A stretch of DNA of 23,080 bases from an uncultured Clostridium sp. (GTDB taxonomy: Bacteria > Bacillota > Clostridia > Lachnospirales > Lachnospiraceae), in NCBI RefSeq assembly GCF_900547735.1, contig NZ_URHZ01000084.1:1-23080 (forward strand), in the 5' to 3' direction. The notes below the pieces were generated by a model. The model searched no databases, was not told the DNA's origin, and worked only from the letters and a program-made list of their open reading frames with translations. Position numbers and translations under genes: made by a program. Shown one piece after another: positions 15,327 through 22,636 of this stretch (within the stretch, counting starts at the first letter, position 1; the number at the start of each line of letters is the position of its first letter).

Positions 15327-15989
15327 TTAACCTTTCCGGTAGGGACAGTCCGGCTTGCCGCACACCCCGCAGTCTTTCTTTTCGTCCTGCTCTTCTCTTC
15401 TGCCGGCGCCTATCACAGCCGTCACCGACTTGGAGGGCACCATCAGAAGACTGTCCGTGAGGGTAACCCCCACCGTCTTTCCCGTTTCCAGCACCTTCGT
15501 CAGAATCTTCTGATATTCAAGAGAAAAATCACCGTACCCCGGGCTGAACCTTGGCCGCAGGTACTCTCCCTGCCTGAGCGCTTCCTCTTTCAGTTCGTCA
15601 TTCTTCCTGTCGCACCACGCCTCAATCATGGCGGCGGAGGCTGCCTGCAGCACAACGGCACGGCTCATTTCAAGGCGGCCGTAACGGCGCGCCAATAAAT
15701 CGGGTCCCGCTCCCAGAGTCGCCGCAAACAGGATAACCCTTTCACAATCTTTTAAATTCTTTGAGAGGTCGAAGCTCTCCACCTGAAAGCAGGTGAAATC
15801 CAGCCGGCCGTCCTCAAGGTGTTTGAGCGGAAAGGATCTCGAAAAAAACCGGGGCGAAACAACGCGTTCCAGCTCTCTGATACTGTCTTCTACCAGACTT
15901 ACCGTCTTCTCATCGGGCAGATTATGCCCAAATCCAAGGTATCTGTATACCTCGGATCGTTTTACTTCTATCTTATCATTGCGCTCCAT
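15327..15989 (-). CDS. Stand-alone methionine synthase activation-domain protein
   Basis: The 220-residue protein matches the AdoMet-binding reactivation domain of MetH. The diagnostic segment is RPRFSPGYGDF (145-155), equivalent to the RxxPGYG motif that holds S-adenosylmethionine, followed by LTDSLLMVPSKSVTAVIG (177-194). Its C-terminus adds a small cysteine group, CGVCGKPDC (Cys207, 210, 215), not part of the E. coli domain, which might bind a metal or an Fe-S cluster. It ends 3 bp before metH, so both are translated from one message and should act in trans as MetH plus reactivase, reductively methylating inactive cob(II)alamin. The start follows AGGGAG closely. Confidence 0.88.
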   Translation of the reverse strand: MERNDKIEVKRSEVYRYLGFGHNLPDEKTVSLVEDSIRELERVVSPRFFSRSFPLKHLEDGRLDFTCFQVESFDLSKNLKDCERVILFAATLGAGPDLLARRYGRLEMSRAVVLQAASAAMIEAWCDRKNDELKEEALRQGEYLRPRFSPGYGDFSLEYQKILTKVLETGKTVGVTLTDSLLMVPSKSVTAVIGAGRREEQDEKKDCGVCGKPDCPYRKG

Positions 15990-16057
15990 CTGTCTCCCTC
16001 TGTCAATTATTTGCCAATATTCCCGAAAATGTGGTCTTTCATTCCGATCCCCATTCT

Positions 16058-16501
16058 TTATATGGCAAACATCAGAACAGGAATAATGGTTGATAAAAGC
16101 ACAATCAGAAACATAATCACAAAAATAATAATAATTGCCGAGGTTACCGGGCTGCTACTATTCTTCCCGGCGTAATATCCTTTTTGACCGGTCCCATAGG
16201 TCTGCCCTCCATATTTTACGGAACCGCCCCGGCCTCCAGCCGGACGGCCGGTCCCATACTTCGGAGCAGAAGTCCCCGTTCCTCCCTTCCAGCCGGAAGC
16301 CGGAATTCCCTGCTTTTTAGGGTTCTCCTTCATAAACGACGGATTATGGTATTCACAGTTTCCTTCCGATGAAGGATGACGTTCATTCAGATAAAAATTC
16401 CCTTCCTCAATTCTTGGATGCCTCACAAAACTCCTGCAGACAGAACAGTAATGTGCACTCTTCATCCTCTGATCACAAACAGGACATATTCTTTTTGCCA
16501 T
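16058..16501 (-). CDS. Zinc-ribbon protein with a C-terminal membrane anchor, unknown function
   Basis: The 147-residue protein begins with a double CxxC zinc ribbon (CPVC at 6-9, CSVC at 19-22). A Gly/Tyr/Lys-rich low-complexity middle follows (about 65-115, with repeated YGTG/YGGQ turns), and one hydrophobic segment lies at the extreme C-terminus (about 119-147). This suggests a tail-anchored protein with the ribbon in the cytoplasm. The architecture is common among uncharacterised Firmicute membrane proteins. The gene follows AAGGAGAGGAG and starts 21 bp from a tandem palindromic repeat, so its promoter must lie in or beyond that repeat. It ends 68 bp before the MetH activation gene, on the same strand. 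Confidence 0.7.
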   Translation of the reverse strand: MAKRICPVCDQRMKSAHYCSVCRSFVRHPRIEEGNFYLNERHPSSEGNCEYHNPSFMKENPKKQGIPASGWKGGTGTSAPKYGTGRPAGGRGGSVKYGGQTYGTGQKGYYAGKNSSSPVTSAIIIIFVIMFLIVLLSTIIPVLMFAI

Positions 16502-16522
16502 GCCGCTCCTCTCCTTTCTGAA

Positions 16523-16829
16523 CGGAATTAAGCGCTTGTATTTCTGAGATTTATGCAGAAATCATGATGCGCAATTAAATACTGCTTTATGGACATTATA
16601 ACATGTTCACTTCGTGAACACGTGTCTCCGACGGAATTCAGCGCCCGAATTTCTGCGGCGAACGCAGAAACCGGCATGCGCAGGTATAATGTCCACTTTG
16701 TGAACATTATACCATATTCACTTCGTGAACACGTGTCTCCGACGGAATTCAGCGCCCGAATTTCTGCGGTGGACGCAGAAATCGGTATGCGCATGGTATA
16801 ATGTCCACTTTGTGAACATTATACCATGC
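16523..16829. repeat. Three tandem copies of a ~110-bp palindrome-rich repeat
   Basis: Units begin at CGGAATT at 16523, 16632 and 16743 (periods 109 and 111 bp). Units 2 and 3 are nearly identical; unit 1 is degenerate. Each full unit holds a TTTCTGCG/CGCAGAAA hairpin (16650-16657 with 16663-16670) and a near-perfect palindrome GGTATAATGT..ACATTATACC (16683-16713; extended to 39 bp at 16791-16829). Units are joined by the small palindrome TTCACTTCGTGAA. TATAAT is present on both strands of the palindrome, so promoter activity is possible. Short frames through it are repeat-derived and not coding. Confidence 0.85.
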
Positions 16830-16935
16830 TCCCCGGTACATCTGCAATCAGTTATGGGCGGCGGCCGCCCGCCTCTTTTCTTATCCGCTTTCCCGTTATT
16901 ATTTTAACGAATTCCTGTTAAATTCTGTAATAAGC

Positions 16936-16963
16936 TTGAATTTACTGGAAAATATGCTAGAAT
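16936..16963 (+). promoter_or_regulatory. Promoter of the EIIC-like gene
   Basis: TTGAAT (16936-16941), a 16-bp spacer and TAGAAT (16958-16963). The leader is about 37 nt and includes the ribosome site AGGGGGA. The bases between 16830 and 16935 show nothing recognisable. Confidence 0.6.
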
Positions 16964-17006
16964 ACAGTAACTATAAAAATACAGTATTACAACAGGGGGA
17001 TTTATT

Positions 17007-18035
17007 ATGAGTCAAAGCACATTTAAGGATTTCCTGAAACGGAAGCAGGTCAATGTCTCCGTTCAGACTTACCTCATCGATGCACTGGGCGCAATGGCCT
17101 TCGGTCTTTTCGCTTCTCTGCTCATCGGTACTATCTTCGCTACACTTGGCGATAAAACCCATATCGAAATCTTTACCACCATATCAGCCTATGCCAAAAG
17201 CGCTACCGGCGCCGCCCTCGGCGTCTCTATCGCATTTGCCCTGAAAGCGCCGCCGCTTGTACTTTTTTCCGCCGCCACCGTCGGTATTGCCGGCAACGAA
17301 CTGGGCGGTCCCGTAGGCGCCCTGGTTGCCACGATTATCGCCACGGAGCTTGGAAAGATCGTTTCCAAAGAAACGCCGGTGGACATCCTCGTCACTCCCG
17401 GAGTCACCATTATCTCCGGTGTTCTGGCCTCGCAGTTTGTAGGTCCCGGTGTCTCCGCTTTCATGACCGCGTTTGGCAACCTTGTAAAAACAGCTACCGT
17501 GATGCAGCCCCTTTTTATGGGCATCCTGGTTTCCGCCCTCATCGGCATTGCCCTGACGCTTCCCATCAGCAGCGCCGCAATCTGTATCATGCTCAGCCTG
17601 GACGGCCTGGCCGGAGGCGCCGCCACAGCCGGCTGCTGCGCGCAGATGGTCGGTTTTGCCATCCTGAGTTTCCGTGAAAATAAATGGGGCGGCCTTCTGG
17701 CACAGGGCCTTGGAACTTCCATGCTCCAGATGGGCAATATTGTCCGGAACCCGAGAATCTGGATACCGCCGACTTTGGCCTCCATGGTGACGGGTCCCAT
17801 ATCCACCATGGTATTTAAACTGGAAAATATTCCGACGGGTTCCGGTATGGGAACCTGCGGACTGGTAGGCCCTATCGGAATCTACACCGCCATGCAGGAA
17901 ACGGGCGGAACCAATATGTGGCTCGGCATCCTGCTTGTCTGCTTTATCCTCCCGGCTGTCCTGACTCCTCTCTTCGGTCTCATGTGCCGGAAAGCAGGCT
18001 GGATTAAAGAAGGGGATTTGAAACTGGATTTGTAA
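17007..18035 (+). CDS. PTS EIIC-type membrane protein (PTS_EIIC_2 / PfoR-like)
   Basis: The 342-residue protein is very hydrophobic, with about nine to ten predicted membrane segments and many glycine-rich turns (GNELGGPVGALVATI near 95-109, PTGSGMGTCGLVGPIG near 278-293). It resembles the EIIC-2 family that includes PfoR, named as a regulator of perfringolysin O in Clostridium perfringens. No EIIA or EIIB domain is fused or encoded nearby, so it cannot be a complete phosphotransferase permease on its own. It may use distant partners, or act as a transporter or sensor independent of phosphorylation. It has its own promoter and a strong bidirectional terminator. Confidence 0.82.
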   Translation: MSQSTFKDFLKRKQVNVSVQTYLIDALGAMAFGLFASLLIGTIFATLGDKTHIEIFTTISAYAKSATGAALGVSIAFALKAPPLVLFSAATVGIAGNELGGPVGALVATIIATELGKIVSKETPVDILVTPGVTIISGVLASQFVGPGVSAFMTAFGNLVKTATVMQPLFMGILVSALIGIALTLPISSAAICIMLSLDGLAGGAATAGCCAQMVGFAILSFRENKWGGLLAQGLGTSMLQMGNIVRNPRIWIPPTLASMVTGPISTMVFKLENIPTGSGMGTCGLVGPIGIYTAMQETGGTNMWLGILLVCFILPAVLTPLFGLMCRKAGWIKEGDLKLDL

Positions 18036-18061
18036 TTATATGAGAGCACTTTCCTATATAT

Positions 18062-18110
18062 AAAAAAGCATCTGCCGCAGGAAAATTGATTCCCCGACAG
18101 ATGCTTTTTT
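18062..18110. terminator. Bidirectional Rho-independent terminator
   Basis: AAAAAAGCATCTG (18062-18074) and CAGATGCTTTTTT (18098-18110) form a stem with A/T runs on both sides. It serves the EIIC-like gene on the plus strand and the RelA/SpoT-domain gene on the minus strand. Confidence 0.9.
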
Positions 18111-18131
18111 ATGCTTTTACTCCGCCCGCTT

Positions 18132-18959
18132 TCATGGTTCTTCCTTTATTTCCGCCGCCCGCAGCTCCATATGCTCTTCCGGTCTGCCCATGCCTTCCTT
18201 TTTCTGCTTCATTCTCCGGAAATAAGAACTCATCTCATCCGCCATTCCCGACAGACGGTTTAACAGAGTGGAAAAATCTTTAAGCATCTCGTCGTCCTGG
18301 AAATAAGGATAGACAATATCATGATCCACCTCGCTCCATCCCTCCTCAAACAGGGTTCTGGCCTGGATCTCCACATAATATCCCTTGTATTTCACGATGT
18401 AATGCAGAGAGCGGTAAATTCCGTCCGATTTAATGTCAATGAGATCCTCGTCATAGATACGGCTGTCACCGGTTCTCCTGTAAACCTTCGGACGCTCGGC
18501 AATATAATAATGATTCACATTCCCGTCAAAATCCGCCTCCCGGTCCCCGACATACTGCTCCGGGTCGTTCTCAAACACGGATGTAATATATTCGTGAAAA
18601 TGTCTCCAGTCTTCCCGGTACAGGAAAAACACCCGGATGCCGATCAGATCCGTTACATATTTCCAGTAATTGGTGCGGTCAATACGTGCAAATTTCTCCG
18701 GCAGCTCATTCCGTTTCCTTATAATCTTCTCAACCAGATGCCCCGGCTCCTTTGTCCTGTAGCGGTAGGAATGGATTCCGGCTTTCTCAATGTCATAGAG
18801 GTACTCATCCACAAAATCTTTTCCTATCCCGCGCAGTTTCTGCTCGATGTTCCCGTAGTGATCGTGGATTGCCTGAAGCTCTTCCCAGTCAATGCCTGAC
18901 GACTCATAGTCACCGTATTCCATGTTGTACTTCTCAAAAAATTCTTTTATGTCCAGCAT
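18132..18959 (-). CDS. RelA/SpoT synthetase-domain protein, divergent second alarmone synthetase
   Basis: The 275-residue protein has a RelA/SpoT nucleotidyltransferase core with recognisable motifs: YRTKEPGHLVEKI (67-79), DLIGIR (104-109), GIYRSLHY (180-187) and EIQART (197-202) followed by WSEVDH. The metal Asp104, Tyr182 and Glu197 are all present. It differs from the enzyme at 6551-7264 by a longer insert between the second and third motifs (about 110-180, rich in Asp/Tyr/Arg) and by EIQART in place of EVQIRT. There is no HD domain. It may make (p)ppGpp or pyrophosphorylate another acceptor. I use the ATG at 18959, 7 bp after the galT stop; a TTG start at 18986 would overlap galT by 20 bases. 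Probably cotranscribed with galT. Confidence 0.85.
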   Translation of the reverse strand: MLDIKEFFEKYNMEYGDYESSGIDWEELQAIHDHYGNIEQKLRGIGKDFVDEYLYDIEKAGIHSYRYRTKEPGHLVEKIIRKRNELPEKFARIDRTNYWKYVTDLIGIRVFFLYREDWRHFHEYITSVFENDPEQYVGDREADFDGNVNHYYIAERPKVYRRTGDSRIYDEDLIDIKSDGIYRSLHYIVKYKGYYVEIQARTLFEEGWSEVDHDIVYPYFQDDEMLKDFSTLLNRLSGMADEMSSYFRRMKQKKEGMGRPEEHMELRAAEIKEEP

Positions 18960-18966
18960 TCGATCT

Positions 18967-20478
18967 CTATACCTCTCCGGCACCAACGGAATTCAGGAAT
19001 CCGGCAAAAGCCGCCCTGCCCTCCTCCGTGCATTTATAGACTCCGGCATCTTCCAGTACTCTCTCGAATACGAGGCCCACCTCGTCTTTCAGGATTTCTT
19101 CCACATTATCCTTTGTAATTTTTTCATATTTGGGAAGGAAAGCGTCCACCCAGTCGGCATGCTTTTCAAGTTCCTCGCTGCCCCTTATATCTTTGCCTTC
19201 GGTAATGTACTCTCCCAGTTTTGCCAGCTCGTCTTTCAGTCTGGACGGGAGCACCGCCAGGCCCATCACCTCAATTAATCCGATATTTTCTTTCTTAATA
19301 TGGTGAAGTTCCTGATGGGGATGATAAAGTCCCAGAGGAAACTCCTCCGTTGTTATATTGTTCCTCAGCACCAGATCCAGCTCAAACATTTCGCCGTTCT
19401 TTCTGGCGATCGGAGTGATCGTGTTGTGCGGTTCCCCATCCGTCTCGGCAAAGACAAATGCAGCCTCATCCGTATAGTTTCTCCAGGCCGTGAGGACTTT
19501 ATCCCCCAGCTCAATCAGGCGCTCCGGATCTTTGGCGCGTGTACGCAGCACCGACATCGGCCAGTATACAATGCCGGCCTCCACATCCTCAAACCCCTCG
19601 AATGTAAAATATTTTTCAATCGGCGCTTTCGCCATGGCAAAAGTATAATGGCCGCCCTGGAAATGATCATGGCTTAAAATGGAACCGCCGACAATCGGCA
19701 GATCCGCGTTGGAGCCCAGGAAATAATGAGGAAACATTTTAACAAAATCAAAGAGCTTAATAAAGGTAGCCTTCTCGATTTTCATCGGTATATGCTGTCC
19801 GTTAAATACGATGCAATGCTCATTATAATAAACATAGGGCGAATACTGGAAACCCCACCGGCTGTCGTTTACCGTGATCGGAATCGTGCGGTGGTTGTTC
19901 CTGGCCGGATGGTTTATGCGGCCCGCATACCCCTCATTTTCGCGGCAGAGCAGGCATTTGGGATAACCGCTCTGTTTTGCAAGCTTGGCGGCGGCAATTG
20001 CCTTCGGATCCTTCTCCGGCTTTGAGAGATTTACCGTAATGTCCAAATCACCGTACTTTGTCTCCGTCACCCATTTCATGTCTTTACAAACGCGGTATCT
20101 TCTGATGTAATCGGAGTCCTGGCTTAACTTATAGTAATATTCCGTGGCGGCCTGAGGCGACTGATGGTTATAAAGGCCAAAGAATTTCCGCACGACCTCG
20201 GACGGTCTCGGCATCAGGCAGTTCATCAGCCTCGTGTCGAATAAATCTCTATAGACCACACTGTCTTCCGGCAGTACTCCGGACTCATGGGCAAAATCCA
20301 TCAGCTCTTTCAGCGTTTCTTCCAGATTCACTTCCCCGAACTCCGTCTCCGGTTCTTCATACTCGTCCAGTTTCAGTACATCCAGGATCTGATTCGTCGC
20401 ATAAATCCGGTCTTCTTCCTCAATCAGTCCTGCCGTAAGACCATATTTAACCAGTTTTTTAATTGCTTCGTATACCAT
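18967..20478 (-). CDS. galT: UDP-glucose--hexose-1-phosphate uridylyltransferase, class II GalT
   Basis: GalT exchanges UMP between UDP-glucose and galactose-1-phosphate in the Leloir pathway. At 503 residues it is the long Firmicute type (GalT class II). Marks are RPSEVVRKFF (91-100), CLLC (175-178), NHRTIP (195-200), and SHDHFQGG (269-276), where His270-x-His272 corresponds to the catalytic uridylylated histidine pair. Acidic residues 37-56 form an N-terminal spacer. The ATG at 20478 follows AGGAGG. Neither galK nor galE is adjacent; the gene is followed within 7 bp by a RelA/SpoT-domain gene, so they are very likely cotranscribed. Confidence 0.95.
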   Translation of the reverse strand: MVYEAIKKLVKYGLTAGLIEEEDRIYATNQILDVLKLDEYEEPETEFGEVNLEETLKELMDFAHESGVLPEDSVVYRDLFDTRLMNCLMPRPSEVVRKFFGLYNHQSPQAATEYYYKLSQDSDYIRRYRVCKDMKWVTETKYGDLDITVNLSKPEKDPKAIAAAKLAKQSGYPKCLLCRENEGYAGRINHPARNNHRTIPITVNDSRWGFQYSPYVYYNEHCIVFNGQHIPMKIEKATFIKLFDFVKMFPHYFLGSNADLPIVGGSILSHDHFQGGHYTFAMAKAPIEKYFTFEGFEDVEAGIVYWPMSVLRTRAKDPERLIELGDKVLTAWRNYTDEAAFVFAETDGEPHNTITPIARKNGEMFELDLVLRNNITTEEFPLGLYHPHQELHHIKKENIGLIEVMGLAVLPSRLKDELAKLGEYITEGKDIRGSEELEKHADWVDAFLPKYEKITKDNVEEILKDEVGLVFERVLEDAGVYKCTEEGRAAFAGFLNSVGAGEV

Positions 20479-20582
20479 ACCACGCCTCCTTATATTTTAA
20501 TGCACTTCGCGCAATCTGCTTTATTTCTTGTCTTCTTAGTGGTGCCGCCTGCGGGCAGAATCTGCGTTATGCCCGGTTTATT

Positions 20583-20591
20583 AGTATAGCA
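20583..20591 (-). promoter_or_regulatory. Possible extended -10 promoter of galT
   Basis: Minus strand TGcTATACT; the hexamer lies at 20583-20588, only a few bases after the Gx transporter stop. The -35 (TGGAAT at 17 bp) is poor, as often with extended -10 promoters. The leader would be about 97 nt. Confidence 0.4.
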
Positions 20592-20594
20592 CAT

Positions 20595-21122
20595 TCACAG
20601 GTACGATTCCAGACGTTTTGTCACAATTCCGCCGAGCAGTCCTATCACTGCCCCTGCCACGGTTCCGGCCGCCAAAAGGAAGGGAAGATAGTAAAATACA
20701 CCGGTGTTTTCCAACACGGCCGCGGCCACCAGAATCTGCCCTACGTTGTGCCCCACGCCGCCGATAATGCTGACTCCCACCTGACCGAATAAATCCCTCT
20801 TTCTGCAGAAAATCATCAAAGCGAGACTGAGCGCCCCTCCTGCGAGACTGTACATCATCATGGCCATATTGCCGTATGCAAAACCGGTCAGCAGGACGAT
20901 CCGGCAGAGTGCAATGGCAATCGTTCCCCCTGTTCCTATAATGTAAAGAGATACGATGCTGACAAGATTGGCAAGCCCCAGCTTGACACCGGGAACGCCG
21001 AGACTGATCGGAATCAGGGTTTCCACATAGCCGAGCAGCATGGCAAGCGAGAGCAGGATTCCATAGAGCGCCACTTTTACCGCTTTACGGTCTCCTCTGC
21101 GTGTTTCTTTTCTATAGTTCAT
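20595..21122 (-). CDS. Gx transporter-family membrane protein (heptaprenyl diphosphate synthase component I-like, EetB-like)
   Basis: The 175-residue protein has about five predicted helices with closely spaced glycines: GVPGVKLGLANLVSIVSLY (42-60) and SIIGGVGHNVGQI (118-130), typical of PF07456. The old name as a prenyl diphosphate synthase subunit is based on gene neighbourhood. Members resemble ECF-type S-components and occur next to ApbE and NusG_II proteins in flavin-based electron transfer loci, as with EetB in Listeria. Here apbE and the NusG_II gene are divergent across a 466-bp spacer, which supports that context. Substrate unknown. The promoter is at 21204-21232. Confidence 0.82.
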   Translation of the reverse strand: MNYRKETRRGDRKAVKVALYGILLSLAMLLGYVETLIPISLGVPGVKLGLANLVSIVSLYIIGTGGTIAIALCRIVLLTGFAYGNMAMMMYSLAGGALSLALMIFCRKRDLFGQVGVSIIGGVGHNVGQILVAAAVLENTGVFYYLPFLLAAGTVAGAVIGLLGGIVTKRLESYL

Positions 21123-21203
21123 AGAGGGTGTCCTCTTTCTGTTTTATACTTGAAAATGGGATGTCGGGTCGACGGGTTTCCGGGAAGTGCAAGTTTTGTT
21201 ATT

Positions 21204-21232
21204 ATTTTATCGGAATATGGAGGGTTTGTAAA
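21204..21232 (-). promoter_or_regulatory. Promoter of the Gx transporter gene
   Basis: Minus strand TTTACA (21227-21232), a 17-bp spacer and TAAAAT (21204-21209). The leader is about 75 nt. Confidence 0.6.
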
Positions 21233-21272
21233 GAGGGAGGGTTTAATTGGAGATGGGCGTGTCCTTAGTTCA

Positions 21273-21310
21273 TTACTGTTCCACACCGCATTGCGCTGTG
21301 AACAATAACA
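21273..21310. repeat. Palindromic hairpin repeat, copy 2
   Basis: Nearly identical to 12804-12840, sharing TTACTGTTC, then CACCGCATTGCGC and TGTGAACAATA. A partial inverted arm, GTGAACAGTAAC, follows at 21328-21339. It lies between the divergent Gx and apbE promoters, so here it cannot be a gene-end terminator. Confidence 0.65.
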
Positions 21311-21433
21311 CGCGGAATACATCCCGAGTGAACAGTAACCTCTATTCCGCCGGTTCATCCCCTTGACTTTGATTTCCCTCTTTGCTAAGATTGGTATGTT
21401 TCAAAGTAACTGTTAAAAAGGTAGTATTCCGCG
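21311..21433. repeat. Inverted repeat flanking the apbE promoter
   Basis: CGCGGAATAC (21311-21320) is exactly complementary to GTATTCCGCG (21424-21433), and a further TATTCCGC occurs at about 21343. The arms bracket the promoter at 21363-21391. This could be an operator or a remnant of an inserted element. Confidence 0.4.
21363..21391 (+). promoter_or_regulatory. Promoter of apbE and the NusG_II gene
   Basis: TTGACT (21363-21368), a 17-bp spacer and TAAGAT (21386-21391). The leader is about 190 nt and holds several hairpins, including ATTTTCAT (21438-21445) with ATGAAAAT (21455-21462). It matches no riboswitch that I recognise. Confidence 0.55.
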
Positions 21434-21588
21434 AGGTATTTTCATATGTTTCGCATGAAAATCCCGAGTTTAACCAGCTCGAAACAGCGTTTTACTGTTG
21501 TTTTTGTGCATCGCAAAGCAGTAACTATGACGGTACAGAACAGTTATGTTTCAAATCACAAATACTTTCACAAAGGAATCCCTATACG

Positions 21589-22617
21589 ATGGAAAAAAAA
21601 CAATTTCAGATCTTTCTATCCGCGCTGGGTGTGCTGTTTCTGGTCGTTGCCGCCGTTTTAACGCTCCGGCCCAGGCAGACGGAGCCAATTACCCGTTCGG
21701 ACTTTCTTCTCAATACGTTTGTCACGGTTACCCTGTATGACAGCGATGATGAGGAGATATTGGAACAGTGTATGGCGCTGTGCCGCGAGTATGAAAACCG
21801 GCTCAGCAAAACGATAACAACCAGTGAAGTTTACCGGCTGAATCACCGTGCTCCCGGAGAAGATACATTTACGCTCACAAAGGATACGGCGGCCCTGATC
21901 CGCGAAGGGCTCCAGTACAGCCGGATTTCGGACGGCGCTTTTGATATCACGATTGAACCGCTGAGTTCCCTGTGGAATTTCACGGATGGGAAGCAGATAA
22001 TTCCCCCGGCGGATGAAATTCAGGCCGCAGCGGTACGCGTGGACTGGAAGAATGTAAGCCTGGATGGCGATGTGCTCACGTTTCACTCACCGGACACAAC
22101 AATCGATCTCGGCTCTATTGCAAAAGGGTTTATCGCAGACCGGCTGAAGGAGTATCTGATAAGCCGAAATGTGAAGAGTGCGATTATTAATCTGGGAGGC
22201 AATGTGCTCTGCGTCGGTGAAAAGCCGGACGGCGAGCCGTTTAAAATCGGACTGCAGAAACCGTTTGAGGGGCGCAATGAGATTATCGCAAACCTGAGCA
22301 TTGACGGCCTCTCCGTCGTCTCCTCCGGGGTCTATGAACGCCATTTTGTTGTGGATGGGAAAAATTATCACCACCTATTAAATCCTTCCACCGGCTATCC
22401 CTATGACAACGGCCTGATTGCCGTCACAATCGTCTCGCCGCGCTCGGTGGACGGCGACGCTCTGAGCACCACCTGTTTTTCACTGGGGCTGGAAAAAGGG
22501 CTTGAGCTTGTCAATTCAATGGATGGCATTTACGCTTATTTTATAACGGACGATTATGAAATTCACTATTCGGACGGAGCGGAACAGCTTGTTCTTCCTC
22601 TCCCCGATGCCGGTTAA
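21589..22617 (+). CDS. apbE: FAD:protein FMN transferase (ApbE)
   Basis: ApbE attaches FMN covalently to a threonine or serine of partner proteins outside the membrane, such as RnfG/RnfD, NqrC or FMN-binding lipoproteins. The 342-residue protein begins with a hydrophobic segment (about 8-26) with no lipobox cysteine, so it is membrane-anchored with the enzyme on the outer face. Family motifs are SDGAFDITIEPLSSLWNF (114-131), DLGSIAKGFIADR (173-185), NLGGNV (201-206), HHLLNPSTGYP (261-271) and VDGDALSTT (287-295), the last including metal ligands. I use the ATG at 21589, after AAAGGAA. The frame is open back to 21382, but that part overlaps the promoter and leader. No flavinylation target is encoded within the window. 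Confidence 0.94.
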   Translation: MEKKQFQIFLSALGVLFLVVAAVLTLRPRQTEPITRSDFLLNTFVTVTLYDSDDEEILEQCMALCREYENRLSKTITTSEVYRLNHRAPGEDTFTLTKDTAALIREGLQYSRISDGAFDITIEPLSSLWNFTDGKQIIPPADEIQAAAVRVDWKNVSLDGDVLTFHSPDTTIDLGSIAKGFIADRLKEYLISRNVKSAIINLGGNVLCVGEKPDGEPFKIGLQKPFEGRNEIIANLSIDGLSVVSSGVYERHFVVDGKNYHHLLNPSTGYPYDNGLIAVTIVSPRSVDGDALSTTCFSLGLEKGLELVNSMDGIYAYFITDDYEIHYSDGAEQLVLPLPDAG

Positions 22618-22636
22618 CGAAAAAAGGAGGCTCATT

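Noticed and set aside
15990..16057. A cobalamin or SAM riboswitch upstream of the MetH activation gene
   Set aside because: The 68-bp gap is too short and contains none of the conserved aptamer motifs.
16528..16801. Open frames on both strands inside the tandem array that encode a repeated peptide
   Set aside because: The peptide repeats only because the DNA repeats; no ribosome site and no conservation expected.
16523..16829. Possible CRISPR array
   Set aside because: The whole 110-bp unit repeats, with no unique spacers of uniform length, and no cas genes are present.
17189..17809. A 206-residue open frame antisense to the EIIC-like gene
   Set aside because: Shadow frame rich in Pro/Ala/Thr from GC-rich codons of the real gene.
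21382..21588. An in-frame N-terminal extension of ApbE to 411 residues
   Set aside because: It overlaps the -10 element and hairpin-rich leader; the ATG at 21589 starts a proper membrane anchor and has a ribosome site.
21392..21588. An FMN riboswitch in front of apbE
   Set aside because: The conserved AGGATA/CCCACGA-type motifs of that aptamer are absent.
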